64,000 nt of DNA from WHSW01 sp963851045. GTDB taxonomy: Bacteria; Actinomycetota; Thermoleophilia; Solirubrobacterales; 70-9. The stretch covers positions 682,001 through 746,000 of the forward strand of contig CAWKNC010000001.1 in assembly GCA_963851045.1 (NCBI GenBank), written 5' to 3'. The notes beneath the pieces are model-generated. The model made no database searches and was not told the origin of the DNA. It worked only from the letters and a program-made list of their open reading frames with translations. Positions 27,112-35,808 of the stretch are shown here, in pieces (the stretch's first letter is position 1; each line of letters opens with the position of its first letter). The translations under genes were made by a program, and so were the position numbers.

Positions 27112-28284
27112 CTAGTGGAGGATGCGCTCGACACCGCGGCGCTCCAGCCCCCGCGCAACGATCAGCCGCTGGATCTCGCTGGTCCCCTCCCAGATGCGAT
27201 CCACCCGCAGCTCGCGCAGCAGCCGCTCGGCGACGTTGGAGCGCAGATAGCCACGCCCGCCGAAGGCCTGAACGCAGCGGTCGGCGCAGCGACAGGCAGC
27301 CTCGCTTGTGAACAGCTTGGCCATCGACGCCTTGTGATGAACGAGCTTCGGATCGGCGCCCGCATCGGCGAGCTCGGCGACAGTGAAGGTCAGCAGTCGC
27401 CCGGCTGCGGCATCCGCGGCGGAGTCGGCAAGGGGAAACGAGACACCCTGGTGGTCGAAGACGCGCGCGCCTCCCTGCTCGCGGGCGGTCGTCCAGGCGA
27501 CGGTCTCGTCGAGCAGACGCCACATCGCGCCAACGCAGCGCGCGGCGATCCCGAGCCGCTCCTCGGTGAACCACGAGCGCTGCAGGTCGTTGCCGTTACC
27601 GACGCCGCCGATCACCTCGGTGTCCGCGATCTCGACGTCGGTGAAGCGGATCGTCGGATGGCCATCGGGGTAGTTGTGGGTGAACGCGGGGTCGTCGACG
27701 ATCTCGATCCCGGGGAGCTCGGCGTCGACGACAAACAGCGTCGGCAGCCTGTCGGCGCCGTCGACCAGGTTGGCCATCACGATGTACACGGCCGCGTGGT
27801 CGCCGCCGGTGACGAACCACTTCTCACCGTTGAGCCGATAGCCACCGTCGGTGTGTTCAGCCGTTGCTGCGATTCCCGACGGGTCGGAGCCCGCGTCGCG
27901 CTCGGTCACCGCGTAGGCGTCCTTGAGCTCGCCGCGCAGAGCCGGGCGCAGCCAGCGGTCGATGTGCTCAGGTGAGGCGTGGGCCCAGACGTTGTAGGCC
28001 TGCGGGACGTGCCAGTGGATCGCGTTGGTGGAGCGGCCGTACTGCTCCTCGACGGTCGCCCACTCGCCGCGAGTCCAGCCCTGCCCGCCGTGCTCGACAG
28101 CGTGCATGCCGCCGTCCAGTCCTGCGGCTACAGCGGCCCGCTTGATCTCCGCGATCGTGTCCGCCCCCAGCTTTCCTCCCAGGGATTCGGCCTCGTCCTC
28201 GAGGGGGATGAGAACGTCCTCGACGAATCCACGAGCCCGCGTTTGCAGGTCGAGCGCGGGGGGTGCAGCCGTCGCGATGCCCAT
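27112..28284 (-). CDS. Acyl-CoA dehydrogenase family protein
   Basis: A 390-residue flavoprotein with AYAVTERDAGSDPSGI and LNGEKWFVTGG in the FAD/substrate region, and the C-terminal QAFGGRGYLRSNVAERLLR and IWEGTSEIQRLIVARG. The usual catalytic Glu lies in this last motif (IWEGTSE). It should oxidise an acyl-CoA at C2-C3. The ATG at 28282-28284 diverges from the Rieske gene over 39 bases containing operator copy B. The acyl-CoA synthetase follows downstream, an activation-then-desaturation arrangement. Confidence 0.87.
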   Translation of the reverse strand: MGIATAAPPALDLQTRARGFVEDVLIPLEDEAESLGGKLGADTIAEIKRAAVAAGLDGGMHAVEHGGQGWTRGEWATVEEQYGRSTNAIHWHVPQAYNVWAHASPEHIDRWLRPALRGELKDAYAVTERDAGSDPSGIAATAEHTDGGYRLNGEKWFVTGGDHAAVYIVMANLVDGADRLPTLFVVDAELPGIEIVDDPAFTHNYPDGHPTIRFTDVEIADTEVIGGVGNGNDLQRSWFTEERLGIAARCVGAMWRLLDETVAWTTAREQGGARVFDHQGVSFPLADSAADAAAGRLLTFTVAELADAGADPKLVHHKASMAKLFTSEAACRCADRCVQAFGGRGYLRSNVAERLLRELRVDRIWEGTSEIQRLIVARGLERRGVERILH

Positions 28285-28300
28285 CTTGCACGCGAGGCTA

Positions 28301-28325
28301 ACATGCGATTAACTACAAAGTCAAT
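28301..28325. promoter_or_regulatory. Operator-like inverted repeat, copy B
   Basis: ATTAAC-TACAAA-GTCAAT (28308-28325): 6-base arms with one mismatch and a spacer nearly identical to copy A. It lies between the divergent acyl-CoA dehydrogenase and Rieske genes, and on the minus strand gives a TTGACT -35 for the former. On the plus strand TTGCAC (28286-28291), 17 bases, then TTAACT could start the Rieske transcript within a few bases of its ATG. Confidence 0.55.
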
Positions 28326-29508
28326 GACGCCCTCTAGCCCCCAGCTCGACCTCGATCCTCGCGACGTCGCGAGAACGTTGATGCCGGTTGAGCGGGCGAC
28401 GATGCTGCCGCCGGCGGCGTTTGCCGATCAGGGCGTGTTCGAGTGGGAGGTCGACGAGATCTTTCGCGGCTGGATCTGCGTCGGGCACGTCTCTGCGGTC
28501 GACGAGCCAGGCAAGTTCGTGGCCCGCGAGATCGGACCCGACAGCGTCGTCGTCATTGCCGGGGAGGACGGGGTCCCGCGCGCATTTCTCAACGTCTGCC
28601 GCCATCGCGGCGCCCGCATTGTCGAGGAGCCTCAGGGCCAGGTCCGCAAGCGCCTGCGCTGCCCCTACCACGCCTGGTCATATGACCTCGACGGATCGCT
28701 GCGCGCCGCGCCCCACATGGACGGCGTCGAGGATTTCGACTTCGCGTGCAACGGGCTACTCGGCGTGCGCTGCGAGGTGATGGGCGGGCTCGTCTTCATC
28801 GATCTCTCCGGGGAGGCGCCCGAGATCAACGAGCACATCGGCGATCTGCTCGGACACCTGGAGCGCTACCGCCTGGGCGAGCTTCGTCTCGGCGGGGAGA
28901 CGACCTACGACGTGGCCGCGAATTGGAAGGGCATCGCCGAGAACTACAACGAGTGCCTGCATTGCCCGGGCATCCATCCGGAGCTGAACGCGCTGAGCCA
29001 CTACATGAGCGGTGACGACGTCGAGGGCGAGGGCGGCTGGTGCGGCGGTTCGATGACCCTTCGCGAGGACGCTCCGACGATGGCCCTGGAGGATGCGGGG
29101 CACACCGCAAACCGGCCGCCGATTGCGGGTCTTCCCATCGACGAGGTCGACAAGGTCTATTACTTCGCGCTCTTCCCGAACGCGCTCGTCTCTCTGCATC
29201 CCGACTACGTGATGGTGCACACGCTTTGGCCACAGGGCCCCGGGCAGACGCACGTGACCTGCGAGTGGTTCTTCGAGCCGGCGACGATCGCGCGCGATGA
29301 CTTCGACCCGAGCGATGCGATCGGCTTCTGGGACATGGTCAACAAGCAGGACTGGTACGTGTGCGAGCTGACGCAGAAGGGGGTGGGTACGCGTGGCTAC
29401 GTCGCCGGGCGCTACTCGGCCGAGGAGGTTGACGTCCACGCGTTCGACCTGATGGTCGCCGAGCGCTACATGGAGGCCCTGCGGGCCGGATCGGAGATTC
29501 CAGCGTGA
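28324..29508 (+). CDS. Rieske non-heme iron oxygenase, alpha subunit
   Basis: 394 residues from ATG at 28324. The Rieske cluster ligands are C92 and H94 (VCRHRGA) and C113 and H116 (RCPYHAW). The catalytic iron site has H213 and H218 (ECLHCPGIHPE), with a late Asp (D343, NKQDWYV) as likely third ligand; E210 replaces the more common bridging Asp. The pattern resembles the group that includes glycine-betaine and related demethylating oxygenases, as well as aryl hydroxylases. No beta subunit, ferredoxin or reductase gene is present here. An alternative ATG at 28303 would start inside the operator. It overlaps flavoprotein B by 4 bases. Confidence 0.85.
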   Translation: MTPSSPQLDLDPRDVARTLMPVERATMLPPAAFADQGVFEWEVDEIFRGWICVGHVSAVDEPGKFVAREIGPDSVVVIAGEDGVPRAFLNVCRHRGARIVEEPQGQVRKRLRCPYHAWSYDLDGSLRAAPHMDGVEDFDFACNGLLGVRCEVMGGLVFIDLSGEAPEINEHIGDLLGHLERYRLGELRLGGETTYDVAANWKGIAENYNECLHCPGIHPELNALSHYMSGDDVEGEGGWCGGSMTLREDAPTMALEDAGHTANRPPIAGLPIDEVDKVYYFALFPNALVSLHPDYVMVHTLWPQGPGQTHVTCEWFFEPATIARDDFDPSDAIGFWDMVNKQDWYVCELTQKGVGTRGYVAGRYSAEEVDVHAFDLMVAERYMEALRAGSEIPA

Positions 29509-31109
29509 ACGAGATTGCCGCACGGCTCGGCGAGGTGGGTCTGCCCGAGCCGGTGGCCGAGCTCGCCAAGCGCGATTGGGACGCGATCATCGTCGGCGGT
29601 GGCCACAACGGCCTCACCGCCGCGGCTTACCTGGCGAAGGCCGGTCAATCGGTGCTCGTGCTGGAGCGTCGCGAGCGGCTCGGCGGCGCGGCGACGCTCG
29701 AGCGGCCCTTCTCCGACGACCGGTACGTCGTCAGCCCGTGTGCCTACGTGGTCGGGCTGCTCGACCAGCTCGTCATCGACGAACTTGACCTCCACAAGCG
29801 CGGCCTTCGCTACTGGGTCGCCGATCCCAACCTCTGGGTGCCGTTCGACGACGGCAGCTCCTTCGCGCAATGGCTCGACGACTCAAAGACGCAGGCGAGC
29901 CTCGAGGGGCTCGGCGTCTCGGCGAAGGACATCGAGGGCTACTGGGCCTATGAGGAGCTCTTCGACGACGTCCGCAAGCTCCTGCGAAAGGGCGACCGCG
30001 ACACGTGGGTCGGCGACACGCCGACGCGTGAGGAGATCGAGGCGATGCTCGGCGGCTCCCAGGAGATGATCGACCTCGTGTTTGAGGCGTCGATTGCCGA
30101 CGTGCTCGACAGCTACATCTCCGACGAGAGACTGAAGACCGCGCTGTTCGGCCAGGGAATCATCGGGACGTGGGGCGGACCGTACGAGCCGGGGACCGCG
30201 TCGATCAAGCTGATGCACTACCAGGGCGACCTCGACGGTCAGGGCCCGGTCTGGGGCTACGTCGAGGGGGGGATGGGGATGTGCTCGTTCGCGATCGCCG
30301 ACGCCGCGGCGGAGGCCGGCGCGGTCCTCGCGTGCGGCGTCCCGGTCGCGCGGATCACGCCGGGTCAGGGCGTGTCGCTGGAGGACGGGACCGAGCTTCA
30401 AGCGCCAACGATCATCTGCAACGCCGACCCGAAGCGAATGGCTGGACTTCTCGATGGGGTGGAGCTCCCAACCGACTTTGCCGACAAGCTCGAGGCCTGG
30501 AAGATCCGCAGCCCGGTGGTCAAGTTCAACGCCCGGCTCGACGAGCTGCCCCACTGGACCGCCGCCCCCGGCGAGAGCTGGCCCGCGCAGGCCACTATCG
30601 ACGCAACCGGGACGATGGCCGAGGCGCAGGCGGCGTTCGAGCGCTGCGCGGCCGGCGAGCCCGCCGTCGCCTTCGGCGAGATCTACATTCAGACCGGCTA
30701 CGACCCGAGTCCGGCCCCGGACGGCAAGCATCTGATGAGCGTCTTCGGCCAGTACGCGCCCTACGACATCGCCGACGGCGATTGGGACTCAGCGCGCGAC
30801 GGCGTCGCCAAGCAGTTCATCGAGCTGATCTCGCGCTTTGCCCCCGATCTCCCGGATTGCCTTGCCGAGCACGAGGTCCTCGGCCCGCCCGACATCGAGG
30901 AGCGGATCGGATTGACGGGCGGCAACATCTTCCAGGGCGAGGTCACCCCAGACCAGATGTGGGAGGGCCGTTTCGCGGCACGGACCCCCGTCGCGGGCCT
31001 GTACATGTGCGGGGCCGCCACCCATCCAGCGGGCAGCGTCATCGCGCTCAACGGCCGCAACGCCGCGACGGCGGTCCTGGCTGACCAGGGCGCCGCCGTC
31101 GCGAGCTGA
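29505..31109 (+). CDS. PYROXD2-like FAD-dependent oxidoreductase B
   Basis: A 534-residue paralog of the 22505-24193 protein: FAD motif IIVGGGHNGLTAAAYLAKAG near residue 29, ERRERLGGAATLE, a TGGNIFQGEVTPDQM segment, and a C-terminal GLYMCGAATHPAGSVIALNG. It starts with GTG overlapping the Rieske stop (GTGA), so the two are almost certainly made together. It might oxidise the product or co-substrate of the Rieske enzyme; as an FAD oxidase or dehydrogenase it is not an obvious electron donor to a Rieske centre. Confidence 0.82.
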   Translation: MNEIAARLGEVGLPEPVAELAKRDWDAIIVGGGHNGLTAAAYLAKAGQSVLVLERRERLGGAATLERPFSDDRYVVSPCAYVVGLLDQLVIDELDLHKRGLRYWVADPNLWVPFDDGSSFAQWLDDSKTQASLEGLGVSAKDIEGYWAYEELFDDVRKLLRKGDRDTWVGDTPTREEIEAMLGGSQEMIDLVFEASIADVLDSYISDERLKTALFGQGIIGTWGGPYEPGTASIKLMHYQGDLDGQGPVWGYVEGGMGMCSFAIADAAAEAGAVLACGVPVARITPGQGVSLEDGTELQAPTIICNADPKRMAGLLDGVELPTDFADKLEAWKIRSPVVKFNARLDELPHWTAAPGESWPAQATIDATGTMAEAQAAFERCAAGEPAVAFGEIYIQTGYDPSPAPDGKHLMSVFGQYAPYDIADGDWDSARDGVAKQFIELISRFAPDLPDCLAEHEVLGPPDIEERIGLTGGNIFQGEVTPDQMWEGRFAARTPVAGLYMCGAATHPAGSVIALNGRNAATAVLADQGAAVAS

Positions 31110-31115
31110 CGGGCG

Positions 31116-32486
31116 CTACTTCAGCACGCGGATCAGCTTCTTGTTGACGAACTCCTCGATCCCGTAGTTGCCGAGCTCACGGCCGAAGCCAGATCGCTTG
31201 ACGCCGCCAAATGGCAGCTCGGCGGCGTCGAGGCCGACTCCGTTGACGTAGACCATCCCGGTGTCGAGGGCGTTCGCGATGCGAAGCGCCTGGTCGGAGT
31301 CATCGGAGAACACATAGGAGCCGAGCCCGAACGGCGTGTCGTTGGCGAGCTCGATCGCCTCCTCCTCGGAGCCGACGCGGTAGACGCTTGCGACCGGGCC
31401 GAAGAACTCCTCGCGATAGGCGTCGTTGTCCGGCGTGATGCCAGTCAGCACGGTGCTCGGGAAGAAGTTGCCATCCCGGTCACCGCCAACGACGACCTCG
31501 GCCCCCTGGGAGACCGCACGGTCGAGCTGCTCCTGCAGGGTCTCCGCGGCCGAGTCGGATGAGAGCGGCCCCATCGCGGCATCCTCAGAGGTGGGATCGC
31601 CGGGCTTGGTCGCGCCCATCTTCTCGCTGAACTTCTCGAGGAAGTCGTCGTAGAGCTCGTCGGCGACGATGAACCGCTTCGCGGCGTTGCAGGACTGGCC
31701 GGTGTTGTCGAGGCGTCCGGCGACCGCGGCATCCACCGCGTCGTCGATGTTCTCGGCCCCGAGCAAAATGAACGGATCCGAGCCGCCTAGCTCGAGCACG
31801 ACCTTCTTCAAGTTGCGCCCGGCCGTCTCGGCAACCGCGGCACCGGCCCGCTCGGATCCGGTGAGCGAGACGCCCCGCACGCGCGGATCCTCGATCGCCT
31901 TCGTGATCTGATCATTGGAGACCAGGATCGTCTGATAGGCGCCCTTGGGGAAGCCGGCATCGTCCATCATCTTCTGGATCGCCTGCGCCGACTCCGGGCA
32001 CTGGCGCGCCGGCTTCAGCAGAACTGTGTTGCCGACGACGAGGTTCGGACCTGCGAAGCGGGCCACCTGGTAGTAGGGAAAGTTCCACGGCATGATCCCC
32101 ACGAGGGCCCCGACCGACGTCTTGCGGACCACGGCCGTGCCCTCGCCGTCCTGAAGCTCGATCGGATCGTCGGCGAGCAGCTTCTCGGCGCGCTCGGCAT
32201 AGAAGCCATAGATGTCTGCGCAGAAGTCCACCTCGCCCAGGGCCTGCTCCATCGGCTTGCCCATCTCGCGGACGATGATCTCGGCGAGTTCCTCGCGACG
32301 CTCGGTGTGGAAATCGGCGACCTTCTGGACCATTGCAGCGCGGTCGGCGATCGACGTCTTCAGGCCCCAGTCTCGGTGTGCATCGTCGGCCGCGGTGATT
32401 GCCGCGTCGAGGTCTGAGTCCGAGATCTCCGGATACTCCTCAACCGTCTCGCCGGTTGCCGGATTGATAACTGCGTATTTGCCCAA
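31116..32486 (-). CDS. gabD1: NADP-type succinate-semialdehyde dehydrogenase-like (GabD1)
   Basis: 456 residues from TTG at 32484-32486, with GGAG-containing ribosome site upstream (GGGAGTGGAG). Motifs: YAVINPATGETV at the start, MPWNFPYYQVARFAGPN, general base in LELGGSDPF, nucleophile in NTGQSCNAAKRF, and PFGGVKRSGFGRELG. The pattern is that of actinobacterial GabD1 enzymes oxidising succinate semialdehyde to succinate. It diverges from a TetR gene and could finish putrescine/GABA breakdown. Other semialdehydes remain possible. Confidence 0.83.
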   Translation of the reverse strand: MGKYAVINPATGETVEEYPEISDSDLDAAITAADDAHRDWGLKTSIADRAAMVQKVADFHTERREELAEIIVREMGKPMEQALGEVDFCADIYGFYAERAEKLLADDPIELQDGEGTAVVRKTSVGALVGIMPWNFPYYQVARFAGPNLVVGNTVLLKPARQCPESAQAIQKMMDDAGFPKGAYQTILVSNDQITKAIEDPRVRGVSLTGSERAGAAVAETAGRNLKKVVLELGGSDPFILLGAENIDDAVDAAVAGRLDNTGQSCNAAKRFIVADELYDDFLEKFSEKMGATKPGDPTSEDAAMGPLSSDSAAETLQEQLDRAVSQGAEVVVGGDRDGNFFPSTVLTGITPDNDAYREEFFGPVASVYRVGSEEEAIELANDTPFGLGSYVFSDDSDQALRIANALDTGMVYVNGVGLDAAELPFGGVKRSGFGRELGNYGIEEFVNKKLIRVLK

Positions 32487-32553
32487 CTTGCTCCACTCCC
32501 ATGCGCTTGGATGGCGTTCTCGCTGATGATTAGATCCTATGTAAGGTCGCCTC

Positions 32554-33165
32554 ATGGCGACCGACGCTCGCGAGCGCATCCTCGAGGCCGCCTGCGACCT
32601 GATCGCCAGCGACGGCATTGACGATGTCCGCATCGCGCGCGTGGCGACAAAAGCCGGCGCGTCGACGGCGCTCGTTCATCACTACTTCTCCACTCGCGAG
32701 GAGCTGCTCGAGCAGGCGCTCGTGCACTCTTTCGAGACAGCGGGGGCCGAGCGTTTCGCCGAGGAGCCCGGCGGCGAGCCGAGCCCGAGCCGCGGCCTCG
32801 CGCGAGCGATCGAGGCGTGCCTGCCGCTGCCCGGGGCGCAGGAGCGCGACTGGGCGCTGTGGGTCGAACTCTGGCTGCGCGCGGTGCGCGGTCCGCAGCT
32901 ACGCCCGCTCGCCGCCGATCTCTACGGCCGCTACCGCGAGTGGTTCGCGACATTCATCCAGGCGGGTCTGGACAGCGGCGAGTTCACGTCCGAGCGCAGC
33001 GCGGCCGAGCTCGCCGACCTGGCGGTCGGGCTCGTCGACGGGCTCGGGATCCGCGCGATGGTGCGCGATCCGGAGATGGACCTCGACCGCGCGCGGCACG
33101 TGATCGCCGAGCATCTCGCGACGGCTCTGGGCGTCAAGGCCGACGCCCTCCTTGTCACGCAATAG
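32554..33165 (+). CDS. TetR family regulator 1
   Basis: A 203-residue regulator with an N-terminal TetR helix-turn-helix (ARERILEAACDLIASDG ... TKAGASTALVHHYFSTREEL) and a BetI-like ligand domain containing DWALWVELWLRAVRG. It diverges from gabD1-like dehydrogenase over 67 bases and precedes a second TetR gene by 71 bases. Likely a local repressor responding to an amine or aldehyde; the effector is not readable. Confidence 0.86.
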   Translation: MATDARERILEAACDLIASDGIDDVRIARVATKAGASTALVHHYFSTREELLEQALVHSFETAGAERFAEEPGGEPSPSRGLARAIEACLPLPGAQERDWALWVELWLRAVRGPQLRPLAADLYGRYREWFATFIQAGLDSGEFTSERSAAELADLAVGLVDGLGIRAMVRDPEMDLDRARHVIAEHLATALGVKADALLVTQ

Positions 33166-33183
33166 CACTGAGGAGTAGGTTTT

Positions 33184-33199
33184 CTGAACGGCGGTTCAG
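33184..33199. promoter_or_regulatory. Perfect TetR-type operator palindrome
   Basis: CTGAAC-GGCG-GTTCAG: two perfect 6-base arms around 4 bases, in the 71-base gap before TetR 2. Short-spaced TGAAC/GTTCA palindromes are typical TetR autoregulatory sites. It could control the whole TetR2-transporter-amine oxidase operon. Confidence 0.6.
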
Positions 33200-33236
33200 G
33201 AAAGGGCCGTCGCCATGGGAAGGAGCCAGGCACGGG

Positions 33237-33851
33237 GTGAGCCCGCGTCCGCAAATCGACCACATCCGCCGGCCGCAGCTGCTGGCTGCGGCTGCCGAGG
33301 TAATCGCCGCGCGAGGCTTCGCGGCGACGCGGATCGCTGACGTCGCCGAGCGGGCGGGCACGAGCCCGGCGGGCGTCCTCTACTGGTTCGAGTCGCGCGA
33401 GGAGTTGCTCGCGGAGGCGTTGACCGCCGCCGAGGAGCAATTCGCCGAACGCCTGCGCCAGAGGCTTGGGCGCATAGAGCGGCCCTCCGAGCGCCTGATC
33501 GCCCTGATCGAGAGCTCGGTCGGTGGCGACGACGACTGGACGCTTTGGATCGAGCTCTGGGCCCGGGCGTTGCGCGACCCCGGCCTCGCCGAATCACGCC
33601 AGCGCCTCGACGATCACTGGCGTGCCCTGATCGCGGAGGTCGTGCGCGAGGGCCAGAACGCCGGCGACTTCGCCGGACCCGATCCCGATCGGGCTGCGAT
33701 CGAGCTTTCGGCGCTCATGGACGGTCTCGCCGTCCAGGTCGCATTGTGCGACGGGTCCGTCTCCGCCGCACTGATGCGCGCGATTTGCATCGAGGTCGCG
33801 GAGCGCCTGCTCGAGACCGAATTGGTCCTCTCCGAGGAGGTGGCGGCTTGA
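33237..33851 (+). CDS. TetR family regulator 2
   Basis: 204 residues from GTG at 33237. Helix-turn-helix: LLAAAAEVIAARGFAATRIA and ERAGTSPAGVLYWFESREEL. The ligand domain has DWTLWIELWARALRDPG, closely paralleling TetR 1, so the two look like tandem duplicates. AAGGAG lies 11 bases before the start. The stop overlaps the start of the downstream binding-protein gene (TTGA), linking regulator and importer synthesis. Confidence 0.84.
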   Translation: MSPRPQIDHIRRPQLLAAAAEVIAARGFAATRIADVAERAGTSPAGVLYWFESREELLAEALTAAEEQFAERLRQRLGRIERPSERLIALIESSVGGDDDWTLWIELWARALRDPGLAESRQRLDDHWRALIAEVVREGQNAGDFAGPDPDRAAIELSALMDGLAVQVALCDGSVSAALMRAICIEVAERLLETELVLSEEVAA

Positions 33852-34954
33852 CCGACCTCTCTCGCCGCCAGCTGCTGCAGGCCGGCGCCGGGCTGGCGCT
33901 GGCCGGGTACGGGCTTGGCGGTTGCACGGTCGCGCGCGAGGTCGACCGCTCGGCCGCGGGACGGATCATCAAGCCGAAGGTGGACGGCGACCTGCTGATC
34001 TACAACTGGGCGCAGTACATGGACCCGAAGCTGAAAAAGGGCTTCGAGGAGAAGTACGACGTCAAGATCTCTGAGGTCAACTACGACAACCTCGAGGCCA
34101 TGGTCGTAAAGCTGCGATCGGGCGCGCAGTACGACCTGATCTGGCCCTCGACCGAGTACGTCGCCCGCCTCAACCGCGAGGGCCTGCTCGCCCGCTTCGA
34201 TCGCGGGCTGCTGCGCAACAACGACAACATCCTCAGCTTCTACGACAACCCGTGGTGGGATCCGAACGACGAGCTTGGCGTTCCCTACACCTACTACACG
34301 ACCGGAATCGCCTGGCGCGCGGACGTCGTCACCGACATGCAGGGGTCCTGGAACGACCTGCTCAACCCTGCCGGCGATGGGCGGATGTTCATCCTCGACG
34401 ACTTTCAGGAGGCGATCGGCGAGGCCAATCTGATCAACGGCTTCGACCTCAACACCACGGACTCGGCGGAGCTCGAGGTCTCGAAGCAGACGCTGCTCGA
34501 ACAGAAGGACAACGCGCGCGGGTTCTCCACGAACAGCGTCCAGAACCTGGTGTCGGGCGCCGCGGTCATCCACCAGGCGTGGAACGGCGACATCGTCAAC
34601 GTCCGCAATCAGGTCGACGATCCGTCTCTCTACCGCTACGAGACCTGCTCAGAGGGTGTGCCCGTCGGCACGGACCTGATGTGTATCCCGGTCAACGCGC
34701 GCAGCCCGGGCACGGCGATGCTGTTCATGGACTGGCTGATCGAGCCCGAGAACGCCGCGCAGAACGTGATGTGGAATGGCTATCCGCAGCCGGTCGAGGG
34801 CGGCCAGCAGGCGTTCGCGGAGCTTGCCAAGGACGAGCCTTCAATCGACGTCGATCTCGACGCACTTGGCGACGGTGGGTTGGAATACCGCCTCGATGAC
34901 GCGGCCGCGCGGCGCGAGTGGACCGACGTCTTCACAGAGGTAAAGGCGGCATAG
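33848..34954 (+). CDS. potD: Polyamine-type ABC substrate-binding protein, Tat lipoprotein, cluster 2
   Basis: 368 residues from TTG at 33848. The N-terminus LSRRQLLQAGAGLALAGYG has a twin-arginine motif and ends in the lipobox LGGC, so it should leave the cell folded and be lipid-anchored. The mature part has PotD-like LLIYNWAQYMDPKLKKGFEE and YDLIWPSTEYV, distinct from the WPLYID type of clusters 1 and the orphan. The ligand is probably a polyamine or similar cation. The start overlaps the TetR 2 stop by 4 bases. Confidence 0.86.
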   Translation: MTDLSRRQLLQAGAGLALAGYGLGGCTVAREVDRSAAGRIIKPKVDGDLLIYNWAQYMDPKLKKGFEEKYDVKISEVNYDNLEAMVVKLRSGAQYDLIWPSTEYVARLNREGLLARFDRGLLRNNDNILSFYDNPWWDPNDELGVPYTYYTTGIAWRADVVTDMQGSWNDLLNPAGDGRMFILDDFQEAIGEANLINGFDLNTTDSAELEVSKQTLLEQKDNARGFSTNSVQNLVSGAAVIHQAWNGDIVNVRNQVDDPSLYRYETCSEGVPVGTDLMCIPVNARSPGTAMLFMDWLIEPENAAQNVMWNGYPQPVEGGQQAFAELAKDEPSIDVDLDALGDGGLEYRLDDAAARREWTDVFTEVKAA

Positions 34955-34956
34955 GG

Positions 34957-35808
34957 GTGGCAGCGGGGCGCTTTTGGGATCGATTTTTGGTTCCGGGCGG
35001 GGCCTGGCTGGTGCTGCTCTTCCTGGTCCCATGCGGGTTGGTGCTCGCGCTCTCGTTCGGTTACGTCGACGGGCTCGGGCGTGCGGTCTACTCAACCGAG
35101 CTCGGCAACTACGCCGATGCGTTTGATCCCGTTTACGTGCCGGTGCTGTTGCGTTCGGTCCTCTACGCGGCGCTGACGACGGTGCTCTGTCTCGCGATCG
35201 GCTATCCGGTCGCCTACTACGTCGCTCGTTACGGGGGGCGCTATCGCAACGCCCTGATCGCGTTGCTCGTTCTGCCCTTCTTCGTCAACTACCTCGTCCG
35301 CACCTACGCCTGGGTGGCGCTGCTCGCCGACGAGGGCCTGGTCAATAACGGCCTCCGAGACCTCGGGCTGATCGACGATCCGCTGCGCTTGATCAACACA
35401 CCGTTCGCGGTAATCGGCGGGCTCACCTACGGCTACCTGATCTTCATGATCCTGCCCGTCTACGGCTCGATCGAGCGGCTCGACAAGTCGGTCGTCGAAG
35501 CCGGCAAGGATCTCTACGGCACGCCGTTTCAGACGTTCAGGCACGTGACCCTGCCGCAGACCAAGCAGGGGATCCTTGCCGGCTCGGTGCTCGTCTTCTT
35601 GCCGTCGGTCGGCGACTTCGTCTCGGCGCAGCTGCTCGGCGGTCCCGACACGTACATGGTCGGCAACCTGATCCAAGATCAGTTCTTCGCGGCCAACAAC
35701 TGGCCGTTCGGGGCGGCGCTGACCGTGGTGATGATGCTCTTCCTGTCGATCTGGATGGTCGGTTACCTGCGCTCGGCAGCGCGTGACGTTCGCGGAGCGA
35801 CGGCATGA
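34957..35808 (+). CDS. potB: Polyamine-type ABC permease (PotB-like), cluster 2
   Basis: 283 residues from GTG at 34957, just after the binding-protein stop. Six helices; the segment VNYLVRTYAWVALLADEG and the EAA loop (VEAGKDLYGTPFQTFRHVTL) identify a PotB-type permease. It overlaps the next permease by 4 bases. Confidence 0.87.
   Translation: MAAGRFWDRFLVPGGAWLVLLFLVPCGLVLALSFGYVDGLGRAVYSTELGNYADAFDPVYVPVLLRSVLYAALTTVLCLAIGYPVAYYVARYGGRYRNALIALLVLPFFVNYLVRTYAWVALLADEGLVNNGLRDLGLIDDPLRLINTPFAVIGGLTYGYLIFMILPVYGSIERLDKSVVEAGKDLYGTPFQTFRHVTLPQTKQGILAGSVLVFLPSVGDFVSAQLLGGPDTYMVGNLIQDQFFAANNWPFGAALTVVMMLFLSIWMVGYLRSAARDVRGATA

Noticed and set aside
28303..28323. ATG at 28303 as the start of the Rieske protein
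   Set aside because: It would place translation initiation within the operator and add seven residues with no conserved match; ATG at 28324 is better placed.
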